Shown here: piece by piece, positions 25,962-34,450 of the stretch
Numbering within the stretch: the stretch's first letter is position 1
Layout of the letters: every line of letters starts with the position of its first letter
NCBI GenBank assembly: GCA_017303715.1
Contig: JAFLBZ010000007.1
Coordinates: 62,001 to 126,000 of the forward strand
Direction: 5' to 3'
Length of the DNA stretch: 64,000 nucleotides
Source of the DNA: Rhodothermia bacterium
GTDB lineage: Bacteria; Bacteroidota; Rhodothermia; Rhodothermales; UBA2364
Position numbers and translations under genes: made by a program
The notes under the pieces: model-generated
Seen by the model: the letters and a program-made list of their open reading frames with translations, nothing else
The model's database searches: none
What the model was told of the DNA's origin: nothing

Positions 25962-26578
25962 TTATTTGCAGGCCAGCCAATACCCCGCCATCGAAACCGT
26001 CTCTGGAAGAATGGCAGAGAAACGTGGATAAAGGTCTTCCGGGTAAGATTTTAGGACAGTGCCAGATGCGTCGTAATAGACCATCGAGCCAGTAGCTATT
26101 GTTCGGTCTGCACACTGGAAGATCCATTGTACCTTGGTGTATGCAGCCTTTTTCATGCCATTTGGTAAATCCGCCCGCCAATCTCGAACGTTGACTGGTT
26201 TTGGAAGAGATTTCACCCAAAGGGTGCGTTTGTCCCCCTTGTTTTCTAGCAGGGGGGCATAATACGCATGGCGACTCGTATTAGATTCTGCAAACCACAC
26301 CCAATCTGGTGCTGGTTCTTCGGCTGATTCGTCAATAATTTCCAAATACCGCGCATGTACCCAGCATTTGAGGGCAGGATATTCTACAAAGCACCAATCG
26401 TCCACGCAGATGCTGACGAATACAGTATAACCGTATGGTAGGATCTTTAGGATTTCGCCATTTTTAGGAACGCCCTAAGGTTGACCGTAGTAGTGGTGCT
26501 ATAATGGCCGCTAATTTGGGCCTTTGCTGTTGTGGGAAGCAACCAAACCAGCCAGATCAATTTCCAAAGGATACGCAT
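25962..26578 (-). pseudogene. Frameshifted secreted SH3 / surface-adhesin E-like protein
   Basis: The intact 3' part (codons below 26405) shows an SH3-like end (DDWCFVEYP, WVHARYLEI) and an adhesin-E-like domain (WVWFAESNT, IFQCADRTIATGSMVYYD, SMAGYWLAC). Upstream the frame continues to about 26469 as VPKNGEILKILPYGYTVFV. The signal peptide and first SH3 strand (ATG at 26578, MRILWKLIWLVWLLPTT, then TTTTVNLRA) are in another frame and run into a stop. A single missing base near 26472 explains the break. It could be a real mutation or an assembly error. It lies downstream of the CARF gene, same strand, 71 bases away. Confidence 0.75.
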
Positions 26579-26649
26579 TTTCTTGGGGATTTATGAATCA
26601 AACATCCCAAGTTACCGCCCAAGTCCGTCACTAAGACCAAACATTGAAT

Positions 26650-27882
26650 TCAGTATTTTGTCGCCTCGGAGGCTGACCAGAGGTTGGGCAATAAACGCTT
26701 TGCATCTTCCTCCAAGAAGCCCACAAGCCGAACCGTCGGCAGATGGTTAGCGGAAAGTTTGTAGGCCATGCCTTTTTTCTGGGTTTGGTATTCAAATCCC
26801 AATGTGGCAAGCAGTAGCGGGCGCTCCATTAAGAGTTTTTTATAGTCAGAGATGCGTTGTTGAATATCTTTCCTCAAGCTTTTCTCATGGTCAAAAACTG
26901 TTTTGTCCTCCTTCAAATAATGTTCTTCCAAAAAAAGTGTCCAGATCTCATGGTAAGAGACAACAAATGCTTTTAAAGCAGTTTTATCTTGCAGAACAAA
27001 TTGGTTGTTATTCTTTTTTGCAGCAGGGTGATAAATTTCATTCATCATACACAAAAACAAAGCGCCCAAACGAGGCTGTTTAAGCTCAACCTCGGAGATA
27101 AAAACTTGTTTAGAGGTCTTTTTCTCCAAGACTTTAGCGCCTTTTATCCAAATATGCTTACGGTCTAAAGCAATCTCGATGTGCCGGATTGGGGCATGTG
27201 CATATGCTGGAATGCCCAAAAGATAAAACAATTCCAAAATATGGCCCTCAAACGTGCTGGGATTGATTTTCTTCTTCTGTAACAAACCACTTAACCGAGG
27301 CGATATCATCTCCACCAATTCAATTTCTCCGGGCGTCTCGGTCGTGGGGAAGAAAAAATTCCGGTTTCGCTCTGCGGCTTCATTGACCAAAACATGGAAT
27401 AATTTGTCCTCTTTCTCCGCAAAAACACTCATGGCCGTCATCATGTGTGCGCTCATGGTCTTGCGGCCTCCTGCAAGCGAGGCATAAACCGGAAGCCCAT
27501 TGTCCTTTTGGTCTCGTTCCCTAAAAACGTTTGAGAAAACCCGAAAACATTCTTGTGCAAACGAATCGTCTTCTTCGCCCGTTCTAATGTCAAAATGGTT
27601 CTCCGGACTCCCTTTAGGCACATAAATTCTCGGCATGGGTAGTGCCCTTTTGGTCTGACCGCCGTTCAGAACCTCTTCCAAACGCTTCCATTGGTTTTCT
27701 GCGCCTATTGCATCCCCTTTACCCAAAAGTTTATGGTTTATCGCCGCCTTCCCATTTGTGGTCGTGAGTAAAAACACCTTCTTGGGCCACATGGCTGCGG
27801 GTTGAGTCGCCAAAGCATAGACCAACTCCGTCACCACTTGCGGCGACATCCCAACAAGAGCGATTAGGTAATAGGCGGACAT
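26650..27882 (-). CDS. Orphan CRISPR-associated CARF protein (NE0113 / Csm6-type ring nuclease family)
   Basis: 410 residues. The first 180 match the CRISPR-associated NE0113 pattern: YYLIALVGMSPQVVTELVYAL at 4-24, KVFLLTTTNGKAA at 35-47 and SLAGGRKTM at 135-143. This is the CARF fold that binds cyclic oligoadenylates made by type III CRISPR complexes. Residues 180-410 are a helical C-terminal region without any R-x4-6-H HEPN RNase motif that I could find, so it may degrade or merely sense the messenger rather than cut RNA. No CRISPR array or other cas gene is in the window. It lies right after tRNA-Asn, on the same strand, with only 29 bases between terminator and start. Confidence 0.8.
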   Translation of the reverse strand: MSAYYLIALVGMSPQVVTELVYALATQPAAMWPKKVFLLTTTNGKAAINHKLLGKGDAIGAENQWKRLEEVLNGGQTKRALPMPRIYVPKGSPENHFDIRTGEEDDSFAQECFRVFSNVFRERDQKDNGLPVYASLAGGRKTMSAHMMTAMSVFAEKEDKLFHVLVNEAAERNRNFFFPTTETPGEIELVEMISPRLSGLLQKKKINPSTFEGHILELFYLLGIPAYAHAPIRHIEIALDRKHIWIKGAKVLEKKTSKQVFISEVELKQPRLGALFLCMMNEIYHPAAKKNNNQFVLQDKTALKAFVVSYHEIWTLFLEEHYLKEDKTVFDHEKSLRKDIQQRISDYKKLLMERPLLLATLGFEYQTQKKGMAYKLSANHLPTVRLVGFLEEDAKRLLPNLWSASEATKY

Positions 27883-27911
27883 ATGATTGGGGCTTAGGGG
27901 ATCATTACCAT

Positions 27912-27943
27912 AAAAAAAGCCTGCTGATCTTCAACAGGCTTTT
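27912..27943 (-). terminator. Terminator of tRNA-Asn
   Basis: On the minus strand AAAAGCCTG pairs with CAGGCTTTT around an 11-base loop, ending in a run of seven T. It lies five bases past the tRNA 3' end and 29 bases before the CARF start codon. Confidence 0.88.
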
Positions 27944-27947
27944 AAAG

Positions 27948-28019
27948 CTCCCCGGGTAGGACTCGAACCTACAACCCTGCGGTTAACAGCCGCATGCTCT
28001 GCCATTGAGCTACCGAGGA
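27948..28019 (-). tRNA. tRNA-Asn (GTT)
   Basis: A 72-base cloverleaf on the minus strand. Acceptor arms TCCTCGG / CCGGGGA with one G-U, D-arm AGCTCAATGGCAGAGC, anticodon stem TGCGG / CCGCA with loop CTGTTAA giving anticodon GTT, and T-arm GTAGG TTCGAGT CCTAC. The discriminator base is G, as usual for Asn. CCA is not encoded. Its 3' end faces the orphan CARF gene. Confidence 0.97.
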
Positions 28020-28045
28020 ATATTGTGCTTTTGGCTTAGGAAGGC

Positions 28046-28075
28046 AATATACGTATCTTTTTTTGTGTTGCGCAA
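28046..28075 (-). promoter_or_regulatory. Promoter of tRNA-Asn
   Basis: Minus strand: TTGCGC (28070-28075), 18-base spacer, TATATT (28046-28051), about 26 bases before the mature tRNA 5' end. It resembles a housekeeping -35/-10 promoter. Confidence 0.5.
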
Positions 28076-28187
28076 GTCCTTACACTGAAAAATTTTCCTC
28101 TTCAAGAGAATCTTAAAAAATCAATGGAACACCGCAAGCGCTTTAGGTATATTATAGAACTAAATCCCATACCGAAATCCCTACATT

Positions 28188-29993
28188 ATGTCTTACGACC
28201 AAAAGAAGGTTCGCAATTTTTGCATTATCGCACACATTGACCACGGAAAAAGCACCTTGGCCGACCGCTTGTTGGAGATCACCGCAACAGTTTCCAAACG
28301 TGACATGCACTCACAGGTCTTGGACTCCATGGATCTTGAGCAAGAACGTGGCATCACCATCAAGAGCCATGCCATTCGCATGACCTATAAAGCCAAGAAT
28401 GGCGAAGAATACATTCTCAACTTGATTGACACACCGGGCCATGTGGATTTTACGTATGAGGTTTCCCGTGCGCTGAAGGCTTGCGAAGGCGCCATCTTGG
28501 TGGTAGATGCCGCGCAAGGAATTGAGGCCCAAACCATCTCGAACCTATACTTGGCACTTGAGCACGATTTGGAAATTATTCCAGTGATGAACAAGGTGGA
28601 TTTGCCCAGCGCAAATCCCGACATCGTTGCGCAAAGTATTGTAGATTTGATTGGCGGAAAGGCCGAGGATGTTATGGGGGTAAGTGCCAAAACAGGTGTA
28701 GGTGTGCCAGAGGTTTTGGAAGCCATCATCCAACGGATTCCTCCCCCAAAAGGCGATGAAGATGCGCCATTACGCGCCCTGATTTTCGACTCGGTGTTCA
28801 ACCAATTCCGAGGCTCTATCGTGTATTGCCGATTAATGGAAGGTACGCTCAACAAAGGCGATCAAATTGTCTTTATGTCTAATGGAAAGCGGTATTTTGC
28901 GGAGGAAATAGGCACACTTCGCTTGGGGAACCAGCCCACACAAACGCTTCGAGCCGGAGAAGTGGGTTATATCATTGGATCGGTAAAAGATGTTTTGGAT
29001 ACAAAAGTGGGAGATACCGTCACCCATTTGCGGCATGGGGCAACAGAACCCATTCCTGGCTTCCGAGACGTCAAACCTATGGTCTTCAGTGGAGTTTATC
29101 CAACAGCAGCAGAAGACTTTGAAGAGTTACGAACCTCATTAGAAAAACTTCAGTTAAACGACGCTTCGCTTACGTTTGTACCAGAGACATCCGTGGCCTT
29201 GGGCTTTGGCTTTCGGGTGGGATTCTTGGGGATGCTGCACATGGAGATTGTCCAAGAACGGCTTGCCCGCGAGTTCAATATGGACATTGTGACAACGGTT
29301 CCTAACGTAGAGTACCTCGTTACCCTGAAAAGTGGCGAAGTCATCACGGTGGATAATCCCAGTGACATGCCCGAACGCGGAAAAATTGAATACATCGAAG
29401 AGCCATATGTACGTGCCCAGATCATTACGCCCACGGAATACATCGGAAATTTAATGCAATTGTGCCAAGAAAGACGGGGTTTATATAAAAATACGCAATA
29501 CCTAACAACCGATCGGGTAGATTTGCAATACGAGCTTCCGCTTGCGGAAATTGTGTTCGACTTCTACGACAAGCTAAAATCGGTTAGCCGTGGTTATGCC
29601 AGTTTTGATTACGAATTGATTGATACCCGTTCCAGTGAGTTGGTTAAATTAGATGTGATGCTGAATGGAGATCCGGTGGATGCCCTTTCGACGATTGTAC
29701 ACAAGGACAAAGCCTATGACATGGGGCGTAAACTGACCAATAAACTTCGGGAACTGATCCCGCGTCAAATGTTTGAAATTGCTATTCAGGCTTCGATTGG
29801 AACAAAAGTCATTGCACGGGAAACGGTTCGTGCCTTCCGGAAAGACGTAACCGCAAAGTGTTATGGCGGAGATATTAGTCGTAAGCGTAAGTTATTGGAA
29901 AAACAGAAAGAAGGAAAAAAACGAATGAAACAAGTAGGCCGCGTAGAGGTTCCACAAGAGGCTTTCTTGGCCGTACTTTCTATGACCGATTAA
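28188..29993 (+). CDS. lepA: Elongation factor 4 (LepA)
   Basis: 601 residues, full length. GTPase motifs [16 protein letters not shown] (G1), [10 protein letters not shown] (G2 region), [11 protein letters not shown] (G3) and NKVDLPSA (G4) are all present. The EF4-specific end is intact, with [26 protein letters not shown]. LepA is a ribosome-associated GTPase that affects translation initiation and ribosome assembly under stress. The start [16 protein letters not shown] is normal. A secreted hypothetical follows 18 bases later. Confidence 0.98.
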   Translation: MSYDQKKVRNFCIIAHIDHGKSTLADRLLEITATVSKRDMHSQVLDSMDLEQERGITIKSHAIRMTYKAKNGEEYILNLIDTPGHVDFTYEVSRALKACEGAILVVDAAQGIEAQTISNLYLALEHDLEIIPVMNKVDLPSANPDIVAQSIVDLIGGKAEDVMGVSAKTGVGVPEVLEAIIQRIPPPKGDEDAPLRALIFDSVFNQFRGSIVYCRLMEGTLNKGDQIVFMSNGKRYFAEEIGTLRLGNQPTQTLRAGEVGYIIGSVKDVLDTKVGDTVTHLRHGATEPIPGFRDVKPMVFSGVYPTAAEDFEELRTSLEKLQLNDASLTFVPETSVALGFGFRVGFLGMLHMEIVQERLAREFNMDIVTTVPNVEYLVTLKSGEVITVDNPSDMPERGKIEYIEEPYVRAQIITPTEYIGNLMQLCQERRGLYKNTQYLTTDRVDLQYELPLAEIVFDFYDKLKSVSRGYASFDYELIDTRSSELVKLDVMLNGDPVDALSTIVHKDKAYDMGRKLTNKLRELIPRQMFEIAIQASIGTKVIARETVRAFRKDVTAKCYGGDISRKRKLLEKQKEGKKRMKQVGRVEVPQEAFLAVLSMTD

Positions 29994-30011
29994 CGTGGTT
30001 AAAGACCCACC

Positions 30012-30839
30012 ATGTACCGCACCTTCGGAATTATAAGTTGTTTCTTCTACGCCTTGTGCTTTTCGGCTGTACAGGCACAAGCCAACCAAGACACCTCGCC
30101 ACCAAATCAGGAAGAGGTGTATGCTACTCTGCGTTTACAAGCACTTAAAAAACAAGACCCTACGCTATTCTACCGTAAAAAAGCATATTGGAACAAATTG
30201 GCCGAGCGTGCGAAAGTCATTAAACCGATCAATTTAGACGATGTAGGGCTTGGGGGCTGGTTTCCTGCCACTGAAAAGACGGGGCCGTCGCCTTTTTTTG
30301 TGGGAAGCATCCAACACATGCCCCGCCCAAAACGGAAATGGTTCTTAGAAACCTATCGTGATGCTGACTGGACAGGCGCTCCCCTGTCTAAGCCCTCTGC
30401 CTTAGACACCATGAAGACGGCAGAAATTCGTGCCTTGCTGCAATCACTCTTTGGCTCCCCCTCTTCTACCATTTTCGATATTCCGCCTGAACGCAGAAAA
30501 AGCGATTTGGAACACATTCAGTTTGAGTATTACTTGGTGGTGAACGATACCATCCCCATCATGATTATGGATGGTATAGGGCCGAAAGGAAAAGGGGTGA
30601 TTTTTGCCGGAGACTGGGCGGATGAGCAGGTTCTCCCGCTGATAAAACATGAATTGGTTCGGCGCTTGCTTCATGCAGTTGATCCGAAACCCTTTGTAGA
30701 TTTCTACTTTGATCCAGAAAGAGACCTTTGGTATAGAACGGGGTTTGACGGGAGCCTGTATTTTACGGTTCAAATAAAAAAGCCCAAACAAGTATATGAA
30801 AGACCCTTTTTTGAAGATTCTCCGCCAGAAGTGCCGTAA
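30012..30839 (+). CDS. Secreted hypothetical protein downstream of lepA
   Basis: 275 residues with a signal peptide (FGIISCFFYALCFSAVQAQA). I do not recognise a family. The mature part has Trp- and Pro-rich segments (GLGGWFPATEKTG, RKWFLETYRDADW), a central EYYLVVNDTIPIMIMDG strand pair and a C-terminal beta-rich end (WYRTGFDGSLYFTVQI). No cysteine pairs or lipobox are obvious. It begins 18 bases after lepA, so it may be read from the lepA promoter. Confidence 0.75.
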   Translation: MYRTFGIISCFFYALCFSAVQAQANQDTSPPNQEEVYATLRLQALKKQDPTLFYRKKAYWNKLAERAKVIKPINLDDVGLGGWFPATEKTGPSPFFVGSIQHMPRPKRKWFLETYRDADWTGAPLSKPSALDTMKTAEIRALLQSLFGSPSSTIFDIPPERRKSDLEHIQFEYYLVVNDTIPIMIMDGIGPKGKGVIFAGDWADEQVLPLIKHELVRRLLHAVDPKPFVDFYFDPERDLWYRTGFDGSLYFTVQIKKPKQVYERPFFEDSPPEVP

Positions 30840-30969
30840 GTGGTCTTGACCCTCGGTAGATTATCGTAGCCAAAGCCAACATGCCTTTCCACTAAAGACT
30901 AAAAAAATCAAACAAAACGGGGTATTTAATGCCATTTCGGACTTTCCTAAACCATTAAAAATCAAGAAA

Positions 30970-31299
30970 ATGGGTTTGATACAAATGCCACCGGAGGTAT
31001 CAACTTATATCCAATCGGAAATCACAGCTTTGACGCCAGATAAGTTTAAGTCATGGCCTTCATACGATTTCAAGCACAATCACAACGCCCTTGTTCTTCA
31101 TTATGACGCCGATTATCTCTGGGCGATTACACCAAAAGGAACAATTCTTTGCCGCGATTTATTGGCCTTGGATGGTTTGGAGGAAGAAACCAATGCGGTG
31201 CAAATCCGTGAGGTTTTGGAAAACGGAGCCCAAAATCACCCCATCTTACAAGTTCTCTTGTTGCCGTTTTCGTCCAGTACGTCATCAACCGATTTTTAA
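30970..31299 (+). CDS. Small hypothetical protein
   Basis: 109 residues, no signal peptide, acidic. It has no motif I recognise; the middle YLWAITPKGTILCRDLLALDG looks like a small alpha/beta domain. It overlaps the 3' end of the convergent bcp gene by 4 bases. The start is preceded by an AT-rich stretch with no clear ribosome site. Reality of the gene is likely but not certain. Confidence 0.6.
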   Translation: MGLIQMPPEVSTYIQSEITALTPDKFKSWPSYDFKHNHNALVLHYDADYLWAITPKGTILCRDLLALDGLEEETNAVQIREVLENGAQNHPILQVLLLPFSSSTSSTDF

Positions 31300-31769
31300 G
31301 CAAAGCCAAACTTTTTCAGAATTTCTTCGGCGTGTTGGTTTACCCTTGGCTTACGAAAAATGTGCCGGATGATACCGACTTCATCAATCAAAAACGTATA
31401 GCGCAGAACGCCTTGAACAATATTGCCATACATATTCTTCTCCCCGAAAGTGCCGTATGCGTTTAGAATTTGGTGGTTTGGGTCAGGTAGAAGGGCAAAG
31501 GGCAGTCCAAATTTTTGGGCAAAGGCCGCATGAGACGGGTTTTCATCTGGCGAGACGCCAATCACAACAATGCCTTTTTCACGGAGCAAATGGTGGTTAT
31601 CCCGTAGGTTACACGCCTGACGGGTACAGACCTCGGTATCATCTTCGGGATAAAAATAGAGCGCTACTTTTTGGCCTCTTAGCGATTCGAGGGAAAAGGC
31701 TTCTCCGGTGTGTGCGGTTCCGGAAAAGAGCGGTGCAGGATCACCTACTTTAAGAATAAAAGTACTCAT
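31296..31769 (-). CDS. bcp: Thioredoxin-dependent peroxiredoxin (Bcp/PrxQ)
   Basis: 157 residues. The peroxidatic and resolving cysteines are in EVCTRQAC, spaced by four residues as in E. coli Bcp. Other family motifs: KVALYFYPEDDTEVC, GIVVIGVSPD, FGLPFALLPDPNHQI and YTFLIDEVGIIRHIF. It reduces hydroperoxides using thioredoxin in the cytoplasm. It is last in a four-gene minus-strand run panB-surE-DUF547-bcp, 3 bases after the DUF547 stop. Confidence 0.96.
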   Translation of the reverse strand: MSTFILKVGDPAPLFSGTAHTGEAFSLESLRGQKVALYFYPEDDTEVCTRQACNLRDNHHLLREKGIVVIGVSPDENPSHAAFAQKFGLPFALLPDPNHQILNAYGTFGEKNMYGNIVQGVLRYTFLIDEVGIIRHIFRKPRVNQHAEEILKKFGFA

Positions 31770-31772
31770 ATC

Positions 31773-32579
31773 TTATCGTTTTCGGTTCAGGCCCCAATCA
31801 TAATTGGTATAAGATACCTTAAAAGCGTTCTTCTCCAATTTGGTGCGGAGGGCGTCTTCATATGGAAAAAAACGGCTCAAGTATTGTTGTACCGTTTGGC
31901 CATGCTTCTCGAAATCGGTGGCAAACCACGAGAAGATTTTTGAAAGCCGGATGGTGTCGGACTTGGGGTCAAGGTTGTTTTTATGTTTTTCATTTAGAAA
32001 GACGCGGGCTTGGTCATCTAATTGTTCTTCCAAGCGGATGCCCTCGTAGGCTTCACGGCGAAGTTTGGGGCAACTCATAGCGGCACAAACCAAGGCGAAA
32101 TGGATACGTGGCTCTTTAAATTCCTTGCGAATGATCTCGTGTTCAACTGCCGTGAGCGTATAAGATTTCCCCCCGACCGTTACACTTTTCAGGTCCCAAG
32201 CACTTGTTTTGCCCGGAATAGGCAGTGGCGTGATGCGTAGAATACTTCTTACGGGATAATTCTCAATCACCAATTTCAGGGTATAGGCATTATAGGTATT
32301 GATCCAAAAGGCCAATCGTTCCAATTCTGGTAAACGGTCGGGATCGTTTTGGGCTAATTTTATGAGGTAAGCATCCAATTTTCCTCGATCGGTTTTGAGC
32401 AAGGCATAATCTACCATCCCCTCTTCATCCACAAACTTTTGGAGCACCTCGGTAAACACGGTGTGTTCAAAGTGCATGGGTTTTTGGATGGGATGACGGA
32501 CGGGAATTTGGGGCACATTGGCGCATCCGGCCCATGTTACAAGACCCAACAAAAGTGCTGAAATACGTTTGGATGGCAT
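31773..32579 (-). CDS. DUF547 lipoprotein
   Basis: 268 residues. Lipoprotein signal ending in TWAGC (Cys19). The DUF547 core is clear: FWINTYNAYTLKLVIENYPV, then HFALVCAAMSCPKLRREAY, and RLSKIFSWFATDFEKHG. DUF547 proteins have a cysteine-histidine-type active region of the transglutaminase/papain-like class, but no activity is established. It lies between surE and bcp. Confidence 0.88.
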   Translation of the reverse strand: MPSKRISALLLGLVTWAGCANVPQIPVRHPIQKPMHFEHTVFTEVLQKFVDEEGMVDYALLKTDRGKLDAYLIKLAQNDPDRLPELERLAFWINTYNAYTLKLVIENYPVRSILRITPLPIPGKTSAWDLKSVTVGGKSYTLTAVEHEIIRKEFKEPRIHFALVCAAMSCPKLRREAYEGIRLEEQLDDQARVFLNEKHKNNLDPKSDTIRLSKIFSWFATDFEKHGQTVQQYLSRFFPYEDALRTKLEKNAFKVSYTNYDWGLNRKR

Positions 32580-32603
32580 GGTTTAGTGTTTAACCTAAAA
32601 AAA

Positions 32604-33368
32604 TCACCAAGCCCAATCTTGCATGGTGCGGGCAAAAGCGTGGTCGGTTCGGTCTAATTGTAATGGCGTCACGGAGACATAGCCTTCTTCCAATGCGGCT
32701 AAATCCGTATCTGCACCCATATCTAAACTGACATGATAGCCTGCCAACCAATAATAAGGACGCCCGATGGGGTCTTTTCGTTCCGTAAAAGCCTCGTCCC
32801 AACGGCTCCGGGCTTGTCGGGCAATACGAAAGCCCTTAATTTGGTCTTCCGCCAGATAGGGCACGTTTACATTAAGTGCGATTCCATCCGGTAAGCCCTG
32901 CTCCAAGACTTGGCGGGCCACTTTTTGTGCCATTTTACCGGCGGCGGAATAATCAGCGTGTTTGTCAAAACTGTCTAAGGAAATAGCAATAGACGGAATA
33001 CCCGCCACACAGCCTTCCAAAGCCCCCCCTACGGTTCCGGAATGTAGCAGGTTTACGGCGGCATTTGGCCCTTGATTGATGCCGGAAACCACCAAGTCGG
33101 GCTTTCTCCCCAGCCAAGTTCCAATCCCAAATTTTATACAATCTGCTGGTGTTCCGGTAAGGGCACAAGCCGTGATCCCCTCGCCAAGATCCCAATTAAA
33201 AAAGCGTAACGGATCTCGGATGGTGACCATATAGCTTACTGCACTTTGTTCGGTACGGGGCGCTACCACAAAGACCTCGCCTAAGTCCTTCATGGCATGT
33301 GCCAAAACCATAAGGCCATCGGCCTCGATGCCATCATCGTTGGTCATTAAAATAGTTGGTTTCTGCAT
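32604..33368 (-). CDS. surE: 5'/3'-nucleotidase SurE
   Basis: 254 residues, full length. Metal-binding ILMTNDDGIEADG at the N-terminus, APRTEQSAVSY, and the signature DLVVSGINQGPNAAVNLLHSG. SurE removes phosphate from nucleoside monophosphates and some polyphosphates. The second gene of the panB operon, 67 bases after panB and 24 before the DUF547 gene. Confidence 0.97.
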   Translation of the reverse strand: MQKPTILMTNDDGIEADGLMVLAHAMKDLGEVFVVAPRTEQSAVSYMVTIRDPLRFFNWDLGEGITACALTGTPADCIKFGIGTWLGRKPDLVVSGINQGPNAAVNLLHSGTVGGALEGCVAGIPSIAISLDSFDKHADYSAAGKMAQKVARQVLEQGLPDGIALNVNVPYLAEDQIKGFRIARQARSRWDEAFTERKDPIGRPYYWLAGYHVSLDMGADTDLAALEEGYVSVTPLQLDRTDHAFARTMQDWAW

Positions 33369-33435
33369 CTCTTCGTGTTTTCTCCGTTCTTAAGGTTCTG
33401 TTCGCACATAGGGTACGTTTTGTGTGTTGAGTGCA

Positions 33436-34269
33436 TCAGTAGCTTTCATTTTCGTTCGGGAAGTCACGGCTACGGACATCGGCGATGTATTGTTTTACAG
33501 CCGACTTAATTACCTCTTCTAAGTTCGCGTATTTTCGGACAAAACGCGGGTTGAAATCGTTGTTCAGGCCCAGCATGTCGTGCATGACGAGAACTTGTCC
33601 GTCGCAACCGTTCCCTGCACCAATCCCAATGATAGGGATAGTGAGTTTGGAGGCGATTTCTCGTGCCAATGTACTTGGGATTTTCTCCAGTACCATCGCA
33701 AAACAACCGATCCGTTCGAGCCGCACAGCATCTTTCCGGAGTTGATCGGCTTCTTCGGCTTCTTGTGCCCGCACCTTGTACGAGCCAAATTGGTTGATGC
33801 TTTGTGGCGTGAGGCCGAGATGCCCCATGACTGGGATTCCAGCGGAAAGGATGCGTTTGATCGTATCTTCTTCGACTTTCCCCCCTTCTAATTTCACAGC
33901 ATGTGCGCCGGTTTCCTTCATAATGCGGATGGCGGAGGCCAAGGCTTTCTTAGAATTTCCTTGATAGCTGCCAAAGGGCAAGTCCACGACCACAAAAGCC
34001 CGTTGCGTACCCCGAACTACACATTGTGCATGGTAAATCATGTGATCTAGGGTAATGGGCAGGGTGGTTTCATGTCCGGCGATCACATTAGAGGCCGAGT
34101 CTCCCACCAGCAACACATCCACACCCGCACTATCCAAGAGTTGGGCACTGGTAAAATCGTATGCTGTTAACATCGAAATGGGCGTTCCGGCAGCTTTCAT
34201 ATTGCGAAGGCTTTGGGTGGTTACACGTCGGATTGGTTTATTTTCAGGTTTTACCGTTTGGGTGCTCAT
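33436..34269 (-). CDS. panB: 3-methyl-2-oxobutanoate hydroxymethyltransferase
   Basis: 277 residues, close to the usual 265. Family motifs: [62 protein letters not shown] and [20 protein letters not shown]. It makes ketopantoate from 2-oxoisovalerate and methylene-tetrahydrofolate, the first committed step to pantothenate and CoA. panC and panD are not in the window. It heads the minus-strand operon. Confidence 0.97.
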   Translation of the reverse strand: MSTQTVKPENKPIRRVTTQSLRNMKAAGTPISMLTAYDFTSAQLLDSAGVDVLLVGDSASNVIAGHETTLPITLDHMIYHAQCVVRGTQRAFVVVDLPFGSYQGNSKKALASAIRIMKETGAHAVKLEGGKVEEDTIKRILSAGIPVMGHLGLTPQSINQFGSYKVRAQEAEEADQLRKDAVRLERIGCFAMVLEKIPSTLAREIASKLTIPIIGIGAGNGCDGQVLVMHDMLGLNNDFNPRFVRKYANLEEVIKSAVKQYIADVRSRDFPNENESY

Positions 34270-34450
34270 GGGTTTATGCTCTTTTTGTTACCGTTGGCGG
34301 GCTAAACTACGGACGCCGCAAAGGGTTTTCATAAATGAATGGAGAATTATACATCTTTTTCCCAATGACTGGAAACGCAAGTCATGCGCCTTGTGTAATG
34401 ATTCTTTTGTAAACCGCAAAAAAACGACTTGTTTACATTATATTCCGAGG

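Noticed and set aside
25876-26220. Minus-strand frame of 114 codons overlapping the adhesin-E pseudogene
   Set aside because: It is a shadow in another frame of the better-supported adhesin-E coding part, with no recognisable domain.
25600-27950. Integrated element bounded by tRNA-Asn attachment repeats
   Set aside because: The orphan CARF gene at a tRNA 3' end fits an island, but I found no second copy of the tRNA 3' sequence, no integrase and no transposase, so no element can be called.
34055-34450. 5' extension of the SLC13-like gene
   Set aside because: It overlaps panB on the opposite strand, is not membrane-like, and better starts exist at 34451 or 34469.
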